A stretch of DNA of 63,232 nt from Psychrosphaera sp. F3M07 (lineage in GTDB: Bacteria; Pseudomonadota; Gammaproteobacteria; Enterobacterales; Alteromonadaceae). Where the stretch lies: contig NZ_JAHKPJ010000001.1 of NCBI RefSeq assembly GCF_018860345.1, positions 3,112 through 66,343 of the forward strand, written 5' to 3'. Both the position numbers and the translations under genes were made by a program. The stretch's first letter is position 1, and every line of letters starts with the position of its first letter. The notes beneath the pieces are model-generated. The model was not told where the DNA came from. It worked only from the letters and a program-made list of their open reading frames with translations, and searched no databases. Below are positions 27,314 to 35,719 of this stretch, piece by piece.

Positions 27314-30109
27314 CTAAAGAGAATTAATTGTGATGCCAAATTCAAACGTACGGCCGTATTGCTCATACTGATAATTATATTTAGCGACACCGTGGTATAA
27401 ATACATAGGTTCGTCAGTCAGATTCGATGCATTAAAATAGACTTGCACTGAATCAGAGAAATGGTACTTACTGCTAAAATCTAACTGAGTGTGATCATCT
27501 TGAAATACACCTACATCGTTTTCATCAAACTGGTATACCTTGCTCTTATAACTTGCACTTAAGCGAGTACTAAAGCTGTTATTTTCAAAACCAATCATGA
27601 TGTTGCCTATGGTATCTGATTGATTAGGTAAGCCGGCATCCGCATCTACAAACGTGCTATTCGCACCTAGCAACAATCCAGAATCAAAGGTTTTATTCCA
27701 CGCTAACTCAACGCCAGTTAATGATGCTGCTCCACCATTAATTGGTTGGATAACCTCATCAAAACCATCCCATTGCCCATTGTCTTGTACTTCACTAAAT
27801 ACAATATAATTATCTATGTCTTTATAAAATATACCTGCCGACAAGACGCCGATATAACCAGGGTAATAATGTAGCGACAAATCCAAATTTTGTGACTCAT
27901 AAGGGTCTAAATCTGGATTGCCCACTTCCGCCTTACGTTCGGTTTCTATCTCGCCATCGTCTTCAGTTACTTCCGTTTCAATTAACTGGAATGCAGCTGA
28001 ATCTTCAAAGGTTGGACGCGCAATGGTTTGTGTATATGCAAAACGTGCAATTAACTTATCACTCGCGGCATACTTAACATTTAAGCTAGGTAAAAAGTAA
28101 TTGTAGTCTTTAGCTACTTTCCAAGGGTCAATAGACACACTTTCATCATCATTTATTTCATCAACTAATAAAGCAACTTTGTTACCTTGGGTTTCAAACT
28201 CACTGCCTTCATAACGAAGTCCAGTTATAAACTGCCACTTATCAACATCTAAACTCACCATGGCATAAGCGGCTAATACATCTTCACTGCTGTTATAAGA
28301 GTTACCCAAGGTTTCAATGTCTGACTCCAATTGGTTAAAGTCGAAGTTACTCTTATTGGCATTTACAAACTGTTGAATCCCAGTACGTGATAACCCATCA
28401 CCAAACTCACCTAAGCTGTAATCAACCAAGCCACTATTAAAGTCTTCTGCTGTGGCATCAATAAAATCACCATCATATATGCTTGCTGAAACACTATTTA
28501 GTTTTTCACGACTACGATATTTACCACCAAATTTAAATTCACCGCGGTTGTTATTCCAAATAAAGCTTTTAGTAATATCTAAACGAAAACTAACTTCTTC
28601 ATCTTCTGCTAAGTTATTTTCATAAACCACTTCATCCATTTCATAATTGGCTAAATCATGGGCATTGGCCGATTGCGTTAATTGAGGGATTTGACCAGAC
28701 GTTAAATAGCCTAAATCGAACTCTTCACCCGCAAAAACAACATCTAAACGAGTCGGCTCTTGTTCAGTTGATTTAGAATAGCCAACTTGATATTCAACAA
28801 ACAAAGTATCTAGTTGATGTTCGCCACCAACAACCACAGAGGTAATTTTTTGCGTCTCAAATCTGTCTTTAGTATCACGCTCCATTTCTGCATCTTTATA
28901 CATAGCCGAAGTATCTGAATGAGTGCTTAAGTCAATTGCGCCTTTATCAAACTTATAAACATTTCTAAGACGATATTCATCATCTGAAAACTCACTAAAA
29001 AAGCTGCGTAAATAAAAGCTATCTGTCACTGAAGTTCGTAGATCTAAATTAAGAGCGACACCTGTGCGTTCACGTTCAATTTGATATTGGCGTTGTTCTA
29101 TCTCTTCCGTGCCAAAAACCTCAACGTCATCACCTGTTGCAGCATCTTCAACTTCCACGTCAATCCAGCCGCCACCAGTTTCCATATTTTCTGAACCAAA
29201 CTCACGTTTAAGCCAAGAGAATGCACCAGCAACACCTAATTCATAACCGTTATTAAGAACAAAAACGTCTGAGTAACTGCCTGACAATTTAGGACTAGCC
29301 GCCTCTTCTAATTCATTATATGAACCTTGTGCGGTGACAGAATAAGACTGACCTTCGCGGTCAAAGGCGCTTAAGCTTTTAACTTCGATTGAACCACCAA
29401 CTGCGTTAGCATCCATATCTGGTGTAACGGTTTTACTGACTTCAAGGCTTGAGATCAGTTCACTTGGAATAACATCCATAGCAACACTACGAACGCCCGC
29501 TTCTGGTGAAGGTACATTTAACCCATTAATCGTAACGTTGTTTAAGTTTGGGTCTATGCCACGTATTGCCACAAAACGGCCTTCGCCTTGGTCACGTTGA
29601 ATTGAAAGGCCAGGTAAGCGTTGCAACGCTTCTGCTGCGTTTTGATCTGGTAATTGACCAATTGAATCTGCGCTGACTACTGATATTAATCGATTCGCAT
29701 TTTTCTGACGGTTTAACGCACCAGCTTGTCCAGCGCGTTGTCCATATACGATTAAGTTTTCAACGCCTTTTTTATCTGAGCCAATTACATAGTTTTTAGT
29801 TAACTTATTTTCGTCCGACACTATCAAGGTTTTACGAACGTCTGGCACACCAACATAACTAATGATCAATGTATATTGACCTTTGGGTAACTTGCCAAAA
29901 TGAAATGAACCATCACGTTTACTAATTGTAGTTAAGTTCAGTTCTTCAATCGTTATTTTTGCGCCTTCAAAATAAACACTGTTTTTTGCGTCGGTAATAC
30001 GTCCCGACAAATCAGTGTTGGCTAGGGCTGCTGAAGAAGTCAACGCAATTGCGCTGATCAAAGCGGTATTTAAAATCGACAGTTTAAATATTCCGTTTTT
30101 ATTTTTCAT
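27314..30109 (-). CDS. TonB-dependent receptor (TonB-Xanth-Caul type) with carboxypeptidase-regulatory-like domain
   Basis: 931 aa. Signal peptide about 1-30; a carboxypeptidase-regulatory-like beta-sandwich about 31-110 (DLSGRITDAKNS...); plug domain about 130-260 including QNAAEALQRLPGLSIQ and FVAIRGIDPNLNNVTINGL; then a 22-strand barrel ending EFGITINSL, with the terminal hydrophobic residue usual for outer-membrane insertion. It imports a substrate using TonB energy. Followed by the phosphatase lipoprotein. With the Pho-box-like site upstream, a phosphorylated organic ligand is likely by inference. Confidence 0.92.
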   Translation of the reverse strand: MKNKNGIFKLSILNTALISAIALTSSAALANTDLSGRITDAKNSVYFEGAKITIEELNLTTISKRDGSFHFGKLPKGQYTLIISYVGVPDVRKTLIVSDENKLTKNYVIGSDKKGVENLIVYGQRAGQAGALNRQKNANRLISVVSADSIGQLPDQNAAEALQRLPGLSIQRDQGEGRFVAIRGIDPNLNNVTINGLNVPSPEAGVRSVAMDVIPSELISSLEVSKTVTPDMDANAVGGSIEVKSLSAFDREGQSYSVTAQGSYNELEEAASPKLSGSYSDVFVLNNGYELGVAGAFSWLKREFGSENMETGGGWIDVEVEDAATGDDVEVFGTEEIEQRQYQIERERTGVALNLDLRTSVTDSFYLRSFFSEFSDDEYRLRNVYKFDKGAIDLSTHSDTSAMYKDAEMERDTKDRFETQKITSVVVGGEHQLDTLFVEYQVGYSKSTEQEPTRLDVVFAGEEFDLGYLTSGQIPQLTQSANAHDLANYEMDEVVYENNLAEDEEVSFRLDITKSFIWNNNRGEFKFGGKYRSREKLNSVSASIYDGDFIDATAEDFNSGLVDYSLGEFGDGLSRTGIQQFVNANKSNFDFNQLESDIETLGNSYNSSEDVLAAYAMVSLDVDKWQFITGLRYEGSEFETQGNKVALLVDEINDDESVSIDPWKVAKDYNYFLPSLNVKYAASDKLIARFAYTQTIARPTFEDSAAFQLIETEVTEDDGEIETERKAEVGNPDLDPYESQNLDLSLHYYPGYIGVLSAGIFYKDIDNYIVFSEVQDNGQWDGFDEVIQPINGGAASLTGVELAWNKTFDSGLLLGANSTFVDADAGLPNQSDTIGNIMIGFENNSFSTRLSASYKSKVYQFDENDVGVFQDDHTQLDFSSKYHFSDSVQVYFNASNLTDEPMYLYHGVAKYNYQYEQYGRTFEFGITINSL

Positions 30110-30188
30110 TTTTATTCTCGTTTTTATTCGAAGTTAAGTGCGTATTAATGTGAGTTGTTGTTAATCGCGGCTAACCTAAACAATGAAA

Positions 30189-30206
30189 GTGACAGAAATA
30201 TTTCAG
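30189..30206 (-). promoter_or_regulatory. Pho-box-like site upstream of the TonB receptor
   Basis: Read on the minus strand: CTGAAAT-ATTT-CTGTCAC, against the PhoB consensus CTGTCAT-N4-CTGTCAT. The first half matches five of seven, the second six of seven (C is tolerated at the last position). It lies about 80 bp before the receptor start. Ten bases further, TAGGTT is a poor -10 element. Confidence 0.5.
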
Positions 30207-30355
30207 TCGATTTTGACGATGGAGAAACTAGCTATTTTTAACCAGTTTAAAACTAGTTCAAGGGCCAATTGAGCTGATTTGACCCTCATACAAGGTCGAT
30301 GAATATCGACAAATAGGCTTAACATTCAACACATAAAAGTTAATCCCACGATTTG

Positions 30356-30389
30356 TTTTCATAAAACTGTCATTAGCGTGAGCTAATAT
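30356..30389 (+). promoter_or_regulatory. Pho box with -10 element upstream of the GGDEF gene
   Basis: TTTTCAT-AAAA-CTGTCAT (30356-30373) matches the PhoB box with five of seven and seven of seven positions and the usual A-rich 4-bp spacer. TAATAT (30384-30389) starts 10 bp after the box, the spacing of PhoB-dependent promoters where the box replaces the -35. Predicted transcription starts near 30396, giving a leader of about 58 nt. The rest of the 344-bp gap 30110-30453 holds the second site and no gene. Confidence 0.6.
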
Positions 30390-30453
30390 GACCCTACTTT
30401 AAAAGAACGGTTTCACTATGATGCTGTAAAACCGTTAACTAAATATAAAGTTT

Positions 30454-31380
30454 ATGAATTTATCCTTTTTAAAATTTCATCGTCATTTGTTTTTCATTTT
30501 ACTGGTGGTTATCACGACTATCGTTGGTTTCACAGCACATATTGGTGAGCTAAAGCCGATTGTGGATTTAGATCTATTTGATGCAGCTGGTGAAGGTGGT
30601 ATTACCTTAATGACCTTAGTATGGATATTTTTTATCTTGATAAGCCGTCCAGCTGGCAAAGTGACCACGCTGTTATTTATGGGGTTAACCTTAACTCATG
30701 TATCTATGTTGCTGGATTTCATAGATGAGTTTTATGTTTACCCTGACAACAATACTTGGATAACCACCATTGAATCTTTACCTGCGCCAGTAGGGATGGT
30801 GATCATGTCTTTTGCTTTGTATTTGTGGCACCAAGAGCAGATGACCATAAACACACAACTGCGCAATACCGAACGTTATTACCGAGACCATAGTTTAACG
30901 GACTATATAACCGGACTTTACAGCGCCAAATATATGAAAGATCAATTGCAGCGTGAGATATCGAATGCGGCTATTCACCAAGAATCGTTTTCTGTGATGT
31001 TAATCGACATTCGTAAATTTGATCGTTTTAATCGTGAATATGGCGATCAGCAAGGTGATATTTTATTAAGAGAAACCGCACAAGTTATTTTGATGAACTT
31101 AAGAGATGAAGATTTAGCCTGTCGATACGCCAGTGACCGATTTATCATTTTAATGCCAAATACCAGTATTCAAAATTCAGAAACATTAGCGGCTCAAATA
31201 GAACATTCTATTGCCAATTTGGCCTTTAAAGTCGGTAAGTCTACGAGCGCTAAATATCAACATGTCGCCAGTTGTGTGATGCAGTTTGATGGCAATGACG
31301 ATTACTTAACTATTTTAGAAAAGTTAAATGATCGGATGTTGGCAACTAAACATCATTTAAACAGTAAAGATGTGGCCTAA
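30454..31380 (+). CDS. Membrane protein with degenerate GGDEF domain
   Basis: 308 aa. Four membrane segments (about 11-29, 48-64, 71-87, 111-126), a short linker helix, and a GGDEF-like domain about 140-300. The first metal Asp is kept (LIDIRKFDRFN, about 184-193), but the active-site GGDEF reads ASDRF (226-230), so diguanylate cyclase activity is unlikely. It may bind nucleotide or act as a sensor scaffold. The stop overlaps the start of the AraC-type gene by one base (TAATG). A Pho-box promoter lies upstream. Confidence 0.8.
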   Translation: MNLSFLKFHRHLFFILLVVITTIVGFTAHIGELKPIVDLDLFDAAGEGGITLMTLVWIFFILISRPAGKVTTLLFMGLTLTHVSMLLDFIDEFYVYPDNNTWITTIESLPAPVGMVIMSFALYLWHQEQMTINTQLRNTERYYRDHSLTDYITGLYSAKYMKDQLQREISNAAIHQESFSVMLIDIRKFDRFNREYGDQQGDILLRETAQVILMNLRDEDLACRYASDRFIILMPNTSIQNSETLAAQIEHSIANLAFKVGKSTSAKYQHVASCVMQFDGNDDYLTILEKLNDRMLATKHHLNSKDVA

Positions 31381-32414
31381 TGAAAACCTTTGAACGACAA
31401 GATGAAATTGTCCTTTGCAGACAGTTTGTTGTTGTTCTTGTTGATTTGGCGAAACAGAGTGGCGTGCATCCAGACAAAATTCTTAAAGGTACACGATGTT
31501 TCTATCAAGATTTAGAACAAGCTAACTTAACCATATCTACCGCAGAATACTTAACCATCATCGACAACACTCTACGCCTAACCAACCGTGATGATTTAAG
31601 TTTTATACTTGGTCGTAAATATTTTCCAAGCCAGCTAGGTCAATTATCCCAAGCGTTTTTAAACTGTAAAAACCTGCTTGAAATGTTGAAGTTATGTCAG
31701 TTATTTCAATTACAAATCTTTCCATTTTTATACATAGAAGTCGCAAAAACCGATAATAAAACCCATTTACTTTTCAACTCAGCAATTGGAGAAATATCCA
31801 CTAGTCAGCAAACGTTTTTATATGAATTTGTATTATCGGCCATGATCGGTGCGATAAAATATCGTTTTGGTGAATTAATCCCAATGACGATTAAACTGCC
31901 TTACAAACAAGTTGATTATATTGAACAATATCATGTGCACATTGGTAATAAAGTGAGTTTTGATCAGCAATTGGCAATGCTGACCATTGAGGACAAATAC
32001 TTAACACAAGCCTTACAAGACTGCAGTCAATCCCTTAAAAAGATTGCACTGCAAGATGCACGTATCATTAGAAAAGAAAAATATATGATTGGCTTTGTGC
32101 AAGCCGTCAGTCAATTTATCAGTACAAGATTGATAAACTATGATGTGAGTCTTGAACGTTGTGCTGTGTACTTTGCAATGAGTCCTGCAACGCTAAAAAG
32201 GAAATTAGCTCAACACAAAACCAGCTATCAGATATTATTGGATAAGATCCGCTGCCAACAAGCTATTTTTGCCATGATGGAACACCAATATAACAATGAA
32301 TATATTGCGCATCGATTGCAATTTAATGATGTGACTAATTTTAGGCGAGCATTTAAACGCTGGACGGGAATGACACCATCGGCATTTAGAGCAAGTTCAG
32401 CAGTATTAAGTTGA
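31380..32414 (+). CDS. AraC-family transcriptional regulator (OruR/ArgR-like)
   Basis: 344 aa. N-terminal AraC-type ligand-binding region (PF12625 type, about 20-205) and C-terminal double HTH (about 240-340), with CAVYFAMSPATLKRKL and the terminal FRRAFKRWTGMTPSAFRA signature. Cytosolic DNA-binding protein. Overlaps the GGDEF-like gene by one base, so the two are translated together; the membrane protein may feed a signal to it. Target genes are unknown. The divergent receptor/phosphatase unit is the nearest candidate. Confidence 0.88.
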   Translation: MKTFERQDEIVLCRQFVVVLVDLAKQSGVHPDKILKGTRCFYQDLEQANLTISTAEYLTIIDNTLRLTNRDDLSFILGRKYFPSQLGQLSQAFLNCKNLLEMLKLCQLFQLQIFPFLYIEVAKTDNKTHLLFNSAIGEISTSQQTFLYEFVLSAMIGAIKYRFGELIPMTIKLPYKQVDYIEQYHVHIGNKVSFDQQLAMLTIEDKYLTQALQDCSQSLKKIALQDARIIRKEKYMIGFVQAVSQFISTRLINYDVSLERCAVYFAMSPATLKRKLAQHKTSYQILLDKIRCQQAIFAMMEHQYNNEYIAHRLQFNDVTNFRRAFKRWTGMTPSAFRASSAVLS

Positions 32415-32491
32415 TGTTCTAAATATGAAGGTGACATGAAAGGAATAAGAGGATACGTTGCTGAGTGTAACGTATCCATTTACATTGGTAG

Positions 32492-32740
32492 TTAGTTATA
32501 AAAAGCTTCAACCGTGCCTTTAATCGTAAGTAAAAGTGGTTGGCCTCTACGGTCTAACGCTTTAGCTGATGGTACTTTTACCCAACCTTCACTGATGCAA
32601 TATTCTTCAACATCATTACGCTCTTTGCCATTCACACGAATGCCAATGTTATGCTCAAATATTTCAGCCACATGGAATCGGCTACGTGGATTAACAGAAA
32701 GGCGATCCGGTAAAGTTGGTTTTGCGCTAGTGTCGTTCAT
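32492..32740 (-). CDS. DUF3297 family protein
   Basis: 82 aa from the ATG at 32740 (MNDTSAKPTLPDRLSVNPRS). The frame is open to 32821, but the upstream stretch does not fit the family. Conserved segments DRLSVNPRS, GIRVNGKERNDVEEYCISEGWV and KALDRRGQP match DUF3297, a widespread small cytosolic family of unknown function. Monocistronic. Confidence 0.82.
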   Translation of the reverse strand: MNDTSAKPTLPDRLSVNPRSRFHVAEIFEHNIGIRVNGKERNDVEEYCISEGWVKVPSAKALDRRGQPLLLTIKGTVEAFYN

Positions 32741-32847
32741 ATTGTTGATCTGAATAAAATAAAAGTGCGCCATTGTAGACAATATAAACCTAGCGCTCAA
32801 GATCTGTGATTCAGTTAACACATTAAGTGCTGATCAGCCTTATTTGA

Positions 32848-33261
32848 TTATGCTAAATTATTTTTTAGTTTCTGTGTTACTTCTATAAAGGTGTCTATTT
32901 TTTCTGCTGAAATATCACCAACCATTTGACTAAACACCCGCTTTTCTATTGTTTTAAACATCTGCATTATCTCACGGCCCGTTGCAGACAAGACCAAAAA
33001 TTGACTGCGTTTATCGTTTTCATTTTCCTCTTTTACGATTAACTCCTGACTGACTAACTCTTTAATTAAGCGGTTTATTTGAGCTTTATCGCGGCCCATA
33101 AAATCAGCTAACTTTTGGCCTGTACAACCTTCAATCATAGAAATAACTTTTAATGACTTAAAATGCATTGGAGATAAATCTAAGTCTAATAACTTTATTT
33201 CATGTTTAATATTATTGCGCACGGAATGCACTAAACTAAACAACGCTTCACTTAACTCCAT
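32848..33261 (-). CDS. MarR-family transcriptional regulator
   Basis: 137 aa. Winged HTH of the MarR family: the recognition region is GQKLADFMGRDKAQINRLIKELV (split about 48-70) and the wing contains NENDKRSQFLVLS with the DxRS signature. It diverges from the DUF2798/flavoreductase operon. The 96-bp gap between them is packed with inverted repeats, so it most likely represses itself and that operon. Confidence 0.9.
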   Translation of the reverse strand: MELSEALFSLVHSVRNNIKHEIKLLDLDLSPMHFKSLKVISMIEGCTGQKLADFMGRDKAQINRLIKELVSQELIVKEENENDKRSQFLVLSATGREIMQMFKTIEKRVFSQMVGDISAEKIDTFIEVTQKLKNNLA

Positions 33262-33293
33262 AAAACCCTCTATACAAACTCACCATTAATTTA

Positions 33294-33345
33294 GTTGACA
33301 ATATCAACCAAGTTAAATATAGTAGACCTTGTCAACTATATTTAA
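33294..33345. promoter_or_regulatory. MarR operator region with 33-bp palindrome
   Basis: Arms TTAAATATAGTAGAC (33313-33327) and GTCAACTATATTTAA (33331-33345) are inverted repeats with 14 of 15 positions matching around a CTT centre. A second smaller dyad, GTTGA-N5-TCAAC, lies at 33294-33308. The shared GTTGA/TCAAC core suggests one regulator binding two sites, overlapping the promoter of the operon starting at 33358. Confidence 0.7.
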
Positions 33346-33357
33346 TTGAGTTTTATT

Positions 33358-33816
33358 ATGCAACCTAAAATTAAAAATCTACTTGTTATGCTTTTAGTCA
33401 TGTTTACTTTGGTCGGCACTATAACGGCTATTATGACATTGGCCAACCTCACGTCATCACAAAGCTTTGTTAATGCTTGGATAAGTTCGTTTACTTTTGC
33501 TTTTTTAGTTTTATTGCCACTGGGTGGGGTTATATTCGCCACCATCAGCAAACTGATAAATCGTTTTTTGGTTTCTTGGTCAAATTTACAAAAAAACGTA
33601 ACACAAGCAGTACTTATGGCTTTGGTTATGGAGTCTATTATGGCGCTCGTAACTATGTTCAATACCCATACTTACGAGTCGCTCTCTCAATACTCAAGTT
33701 TATTTTTTAACAGTTTACTTTACGCCCTTCCCGTTGGTCTTACTTTTTCGTGTTTAATGGTGTTAGTCATTAAACCCAAACTCGAAAAAGTGTTAACAAA
33801 CCAATCCGCAATCTAA
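33358..33816 (+). CDS. DUF2798 membrane protein (two repeats)
   Basis: 152 aa from ATG 33358 (MQPKIKNLL). Four membrane segments arranged as two DUF2798 repeats: residues about 8-63 and about 80-140 share a hydrophobic helix, a serine-rich loop ending in W or F, then a second helix with LP followed by a basic patch. DUF2798 proteins are of unknown function and often adjacent to MarR or TetR regulators. First gene of the MarR-controlled operon. Confidence 0.75.
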   Translation: MQPKIKNLLVMLLVMFTLVGTITAIMTLANLTSSQSFVNAWISSFTFAFLVLLPLGGVIFATISKLINRFLVSWSNLQKNVTQAVLMALVMESIMALVTMFNTHTYESLSQYSSLFFNSLLYALPVGLTFSCLMVLVIKPKLEKVLTNQSAI

Positions 33817-33840
33817 TTTAATAATCAGGAGCAAGTTAGT

Positions 33841-34566
33841 ATGGGTCCGACTATGCGTATGACAGAGGTTTTATCAGTTATTGATTTATCACCACATATG
33901 AGACGAATAATATTAACCGGAGACGCACTTGCCGATTTTCCAGAAGGAAAAGAAAGTGCTCATGTTAAAGCTATTTTTCCTAATCCTAATTCCGATAACA
34001 AAAAGCCTAAATTGGGGCTTTATTTAGGTTTCAAAAAATTCATGCGCTCATACACAATTAGAGCTTTTAATAAACAAAACCTAACATTGACTATCGACTT
34101 TGCCGTCAATGATCATCAAGGGTTAGCAAGTGACTGGGCATTAAACGCTAAACAAGGCGATTACTTAGGTATAGCAGGTCCAGGTGATCCTAAACACCCT
34201 GATTTATTGGCTGATAAACATTTATTTTTTGGTGATATCACGGCATTACCGGCCATCGCCACAACATTAGAAAAATTACCCGCCACGGCCGTTGGTCATG
34301 TTTATATTCAGGTTCCTGATGAACAAGATATCCAGCCTTTACTCAGCCCCAACTTAGTTGAAATTCATTGGCTTGTAACGGCGGATAAATTAACCGATGA
34401 GTTCTTAACTGGCCTAGTCTCGAGCGGGACTAATTTAATCGATACCGCAATATTTATAGCGGCAGAAGCCAGTGTGGTAAAACAGTTAAAAGATCACCTT
34501 AATACCCATTGCCAATATGATAAGTCTAAGCTCTATGCCAGTGCATATTGGAACAAAAAAAGATAA
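33841..34566 (+). CDS. Siderophore-interacting FAD-binding protein (ferric-chelate reductase family)
   Basis: 241 aa. SIP family related to ViuB/YqjH. The FAD-binding motif RSYTIR (about 69-74) sits in the N-terminal barrel, GIAGPGDPK follows, and the C-terminal NAD(P)H-binding SIP domain ends at SAYWNKKR. Relatives reduce ferric siderophores with NAD(P)H. Here it is in an operon with membrane proteins and no iron-box is seen, so the electron acceptor may differ. RBS AGGAGC precedes ATG 33841. Confidence 0.87.
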   Translation: MGPTMRMTEVLSVIDLSPHMRRIILTGDALADFPEGKESAHVKAIFPNPNSDNKKPKLGLYLGFKKFMRSYTIRAFNKQNLTLTIDFAVNDHQGLASDWALNAKQGDYLGIAGPGDPKHPDLLADKHLFFGDITALPAIATTLEKLPATAVGHVYIQVPDEQDIQPLLSPNLVEIHWLVTADKLTDEFLTGLVSSGTNLIDTAIFIAAEASVVKQLKDHLNTHCQYDKSKLYASAYWNKKR

Positions 34567-34594
34567 TTTAAACGAACAGAACAAGGGTAAGTTC

Positions 34595-35059
34595 ATGTCT
34601 AATTGGAAACAAAACCTTCACAAAACACGATATGTGATGGATGCCATTTTACTGATTAGTTTTATGTTGGTTTCTGCCCCTCAAGCGACAGGAATAGCAG
34701 TACACGAATGGGGGAGTTTGTTGTTTATCATCCCATTTTCAATTCATTTATTATTACACTGGGATTGGATAAAAAATAGTGCAAAACATTTAATATCAAA
34801 TATTTCCGCCAGACAGCGATTTAATATAATTTGGGATTATGCAATTTACCTGATGATGTTATTAGCTTTTGTCAGTGGTTTCTTGATTTCTATATCTCTG
34901 TTTCCTGCGTTAAATATAGAAATAAATATTCAAGATTTTTGGTCAAAAGTACACCATGACTCTGCCACTCTGTTAATGCCCATGTTAGGCATTCACTTAG
35001 CACTCAATTGGAGTTGGATAGTTAAGCTATCGAAACGTATGAGCCAGAGAGGAGAATAG
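34595..35059 (+). CDS. DUF4405 membrane protein (cytochrome b-like)
   Basis: 154 aa from the ATG at 34595 with AAGGGTAAG upstream; the longer open frame overlapping the previous gene is not needed. Four membrane helices carrying histidines at VHEWGS, HLLLHWDW, VHHDS and GIHLALNW, the pattern of DUF4405 proteins, predicted diheme b-type four-helix membrane cytochromes that occur with flavoproteins. Likely passes electrons across the inner membrane. Two bases separate it from the next gene. Confidence 0.78.
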   Translation: MSNWKQNLHKTRYVMDAILLISFMLVSAPQATGIAVHEWGSLLFIIPFSIHLLLHWDWIKNSAKHLISNISARQRFNIIWDYAIYLMMLLAFVSGFLISISLFPALNIEINIQDFWSKVHHDSATLLMPMLGIHLALNWSWIVKLSKRMSQRGE

Positions 35060-35061
35060 TT

Positions 35062-35364
35062 ATGAAGTACTTACAATTTCGATGGAAACAACGTCTGCTC
35101 ATTGTTTTGTTGGTTTCAATTACCATGAGTATTTTAATGATGGGTTTAGAGCTGACAGATTGGGCTGTAAATATAAACCAAACCGGTTATTCACATGGCG
35201 ATAATGATACCAAACCCAATATTCCTCCTATCTTGATGTATGTATTGCCTTTTATTAAGGAAATCATCTTAATAGGTGTGCCTTTATTTTTAACGCTTAT
35301 ATGGATAAAAATAGTGAATATAATTAAACGTATGAGCAGTCATAATAAAACGAAACATGGGTAA
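35062..35364 (+). CDS. Small membrane protein, unknown family
   Basis: 100 aa with two hydrophobic segments (about 11-30 and 61-84) and a short central loop with His and Asp (YSHGDNDTK). AGGAGAA precedes the ATG at 35062. Last gene of the MarR operon, two bases behind the DUF4405 gene. No family recognised. Its stop codon lies inside the terminator stem. Confidence 0.65.
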   Translation: MKYLQFRWKQRLLIVLLVSITMSILMMGLELTDWAVNINQTGYSHGDNDTKPNIPPILMYVLPFIKEIILIGVPLFLTLIWIKIVNIIKRMSSHNKTKHG

Positions 35365-35386
35365 CTACTTGTTACCCCATATTTTT
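35357..35386 (+). terminator. Terminator overlapping two stop codons
   Basis: ATGGGTAAC (35357-35365) pairs with GTTACCCCAT (35371-35380) with one bulged base, followed by ATTTTT. The stem contains the stop codon of the small membrane protein and borders the stop of the convergent gene. Confidence 0.65.
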
Positions 35387-35643
35387 GCAACGGCGCGATC
35401 TGTGCCTAAAAAGCCAATAACAAAACATACTAAGCCAATAGCAAAAAACACAATAATTGGAATCGCAGCAGCACCTTGCATGGCATAAACCGCAGCAAAG
35501 GCAGAAAGACTTGAAAGAACTAAAAATAAAACACCCACCACCAATAATATGGTTCTATGGGATTTTTTATAACTGATTTCTTCTTCGCCAGATTCAAAAT
35601 GGTTAAGAATTGGTGCAAATACTTTTCTCATTACGGCTTTCAT
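35365..35643 (-). CDS. Small membrane protein, unknown
   Basis: 92 aa from the ATG at 35643, chosen because AAGAGA lies just upstream; seven extra codons are open before it. Two membrane helices (about 34-55 and 60-80) follow an N-terminal charged cytosolic part with ESGEEE. No family recognised. Its stop abuts the stop of the convergent gene without spacing. Confidence 0.6.
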   Translation of the reverse strand: MKAVMRKVFAPILNHFESGEEEISYKKSHRTILLVVGVLFLVLSSLSAFAAVYAMQGAAAIPIIVFFAIGLVCFVIGFLGTDRAVAKIWGNK

Positions 35644-35719
35644 ATATTCTCTTATTGCTGACAACGTTTATTAAATTACAACACTTTATAATGACGGTTT
35701 ATTGGCAAGAAATAAATAA

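Noticed and set aside
30189-30206. Reading the minus-strand Pho-like box as proven
   Set aside because: The -10 behind it (TAGGTT) is weak and the first half has two mismatches, so it is kept only as a moderate-confidence site.
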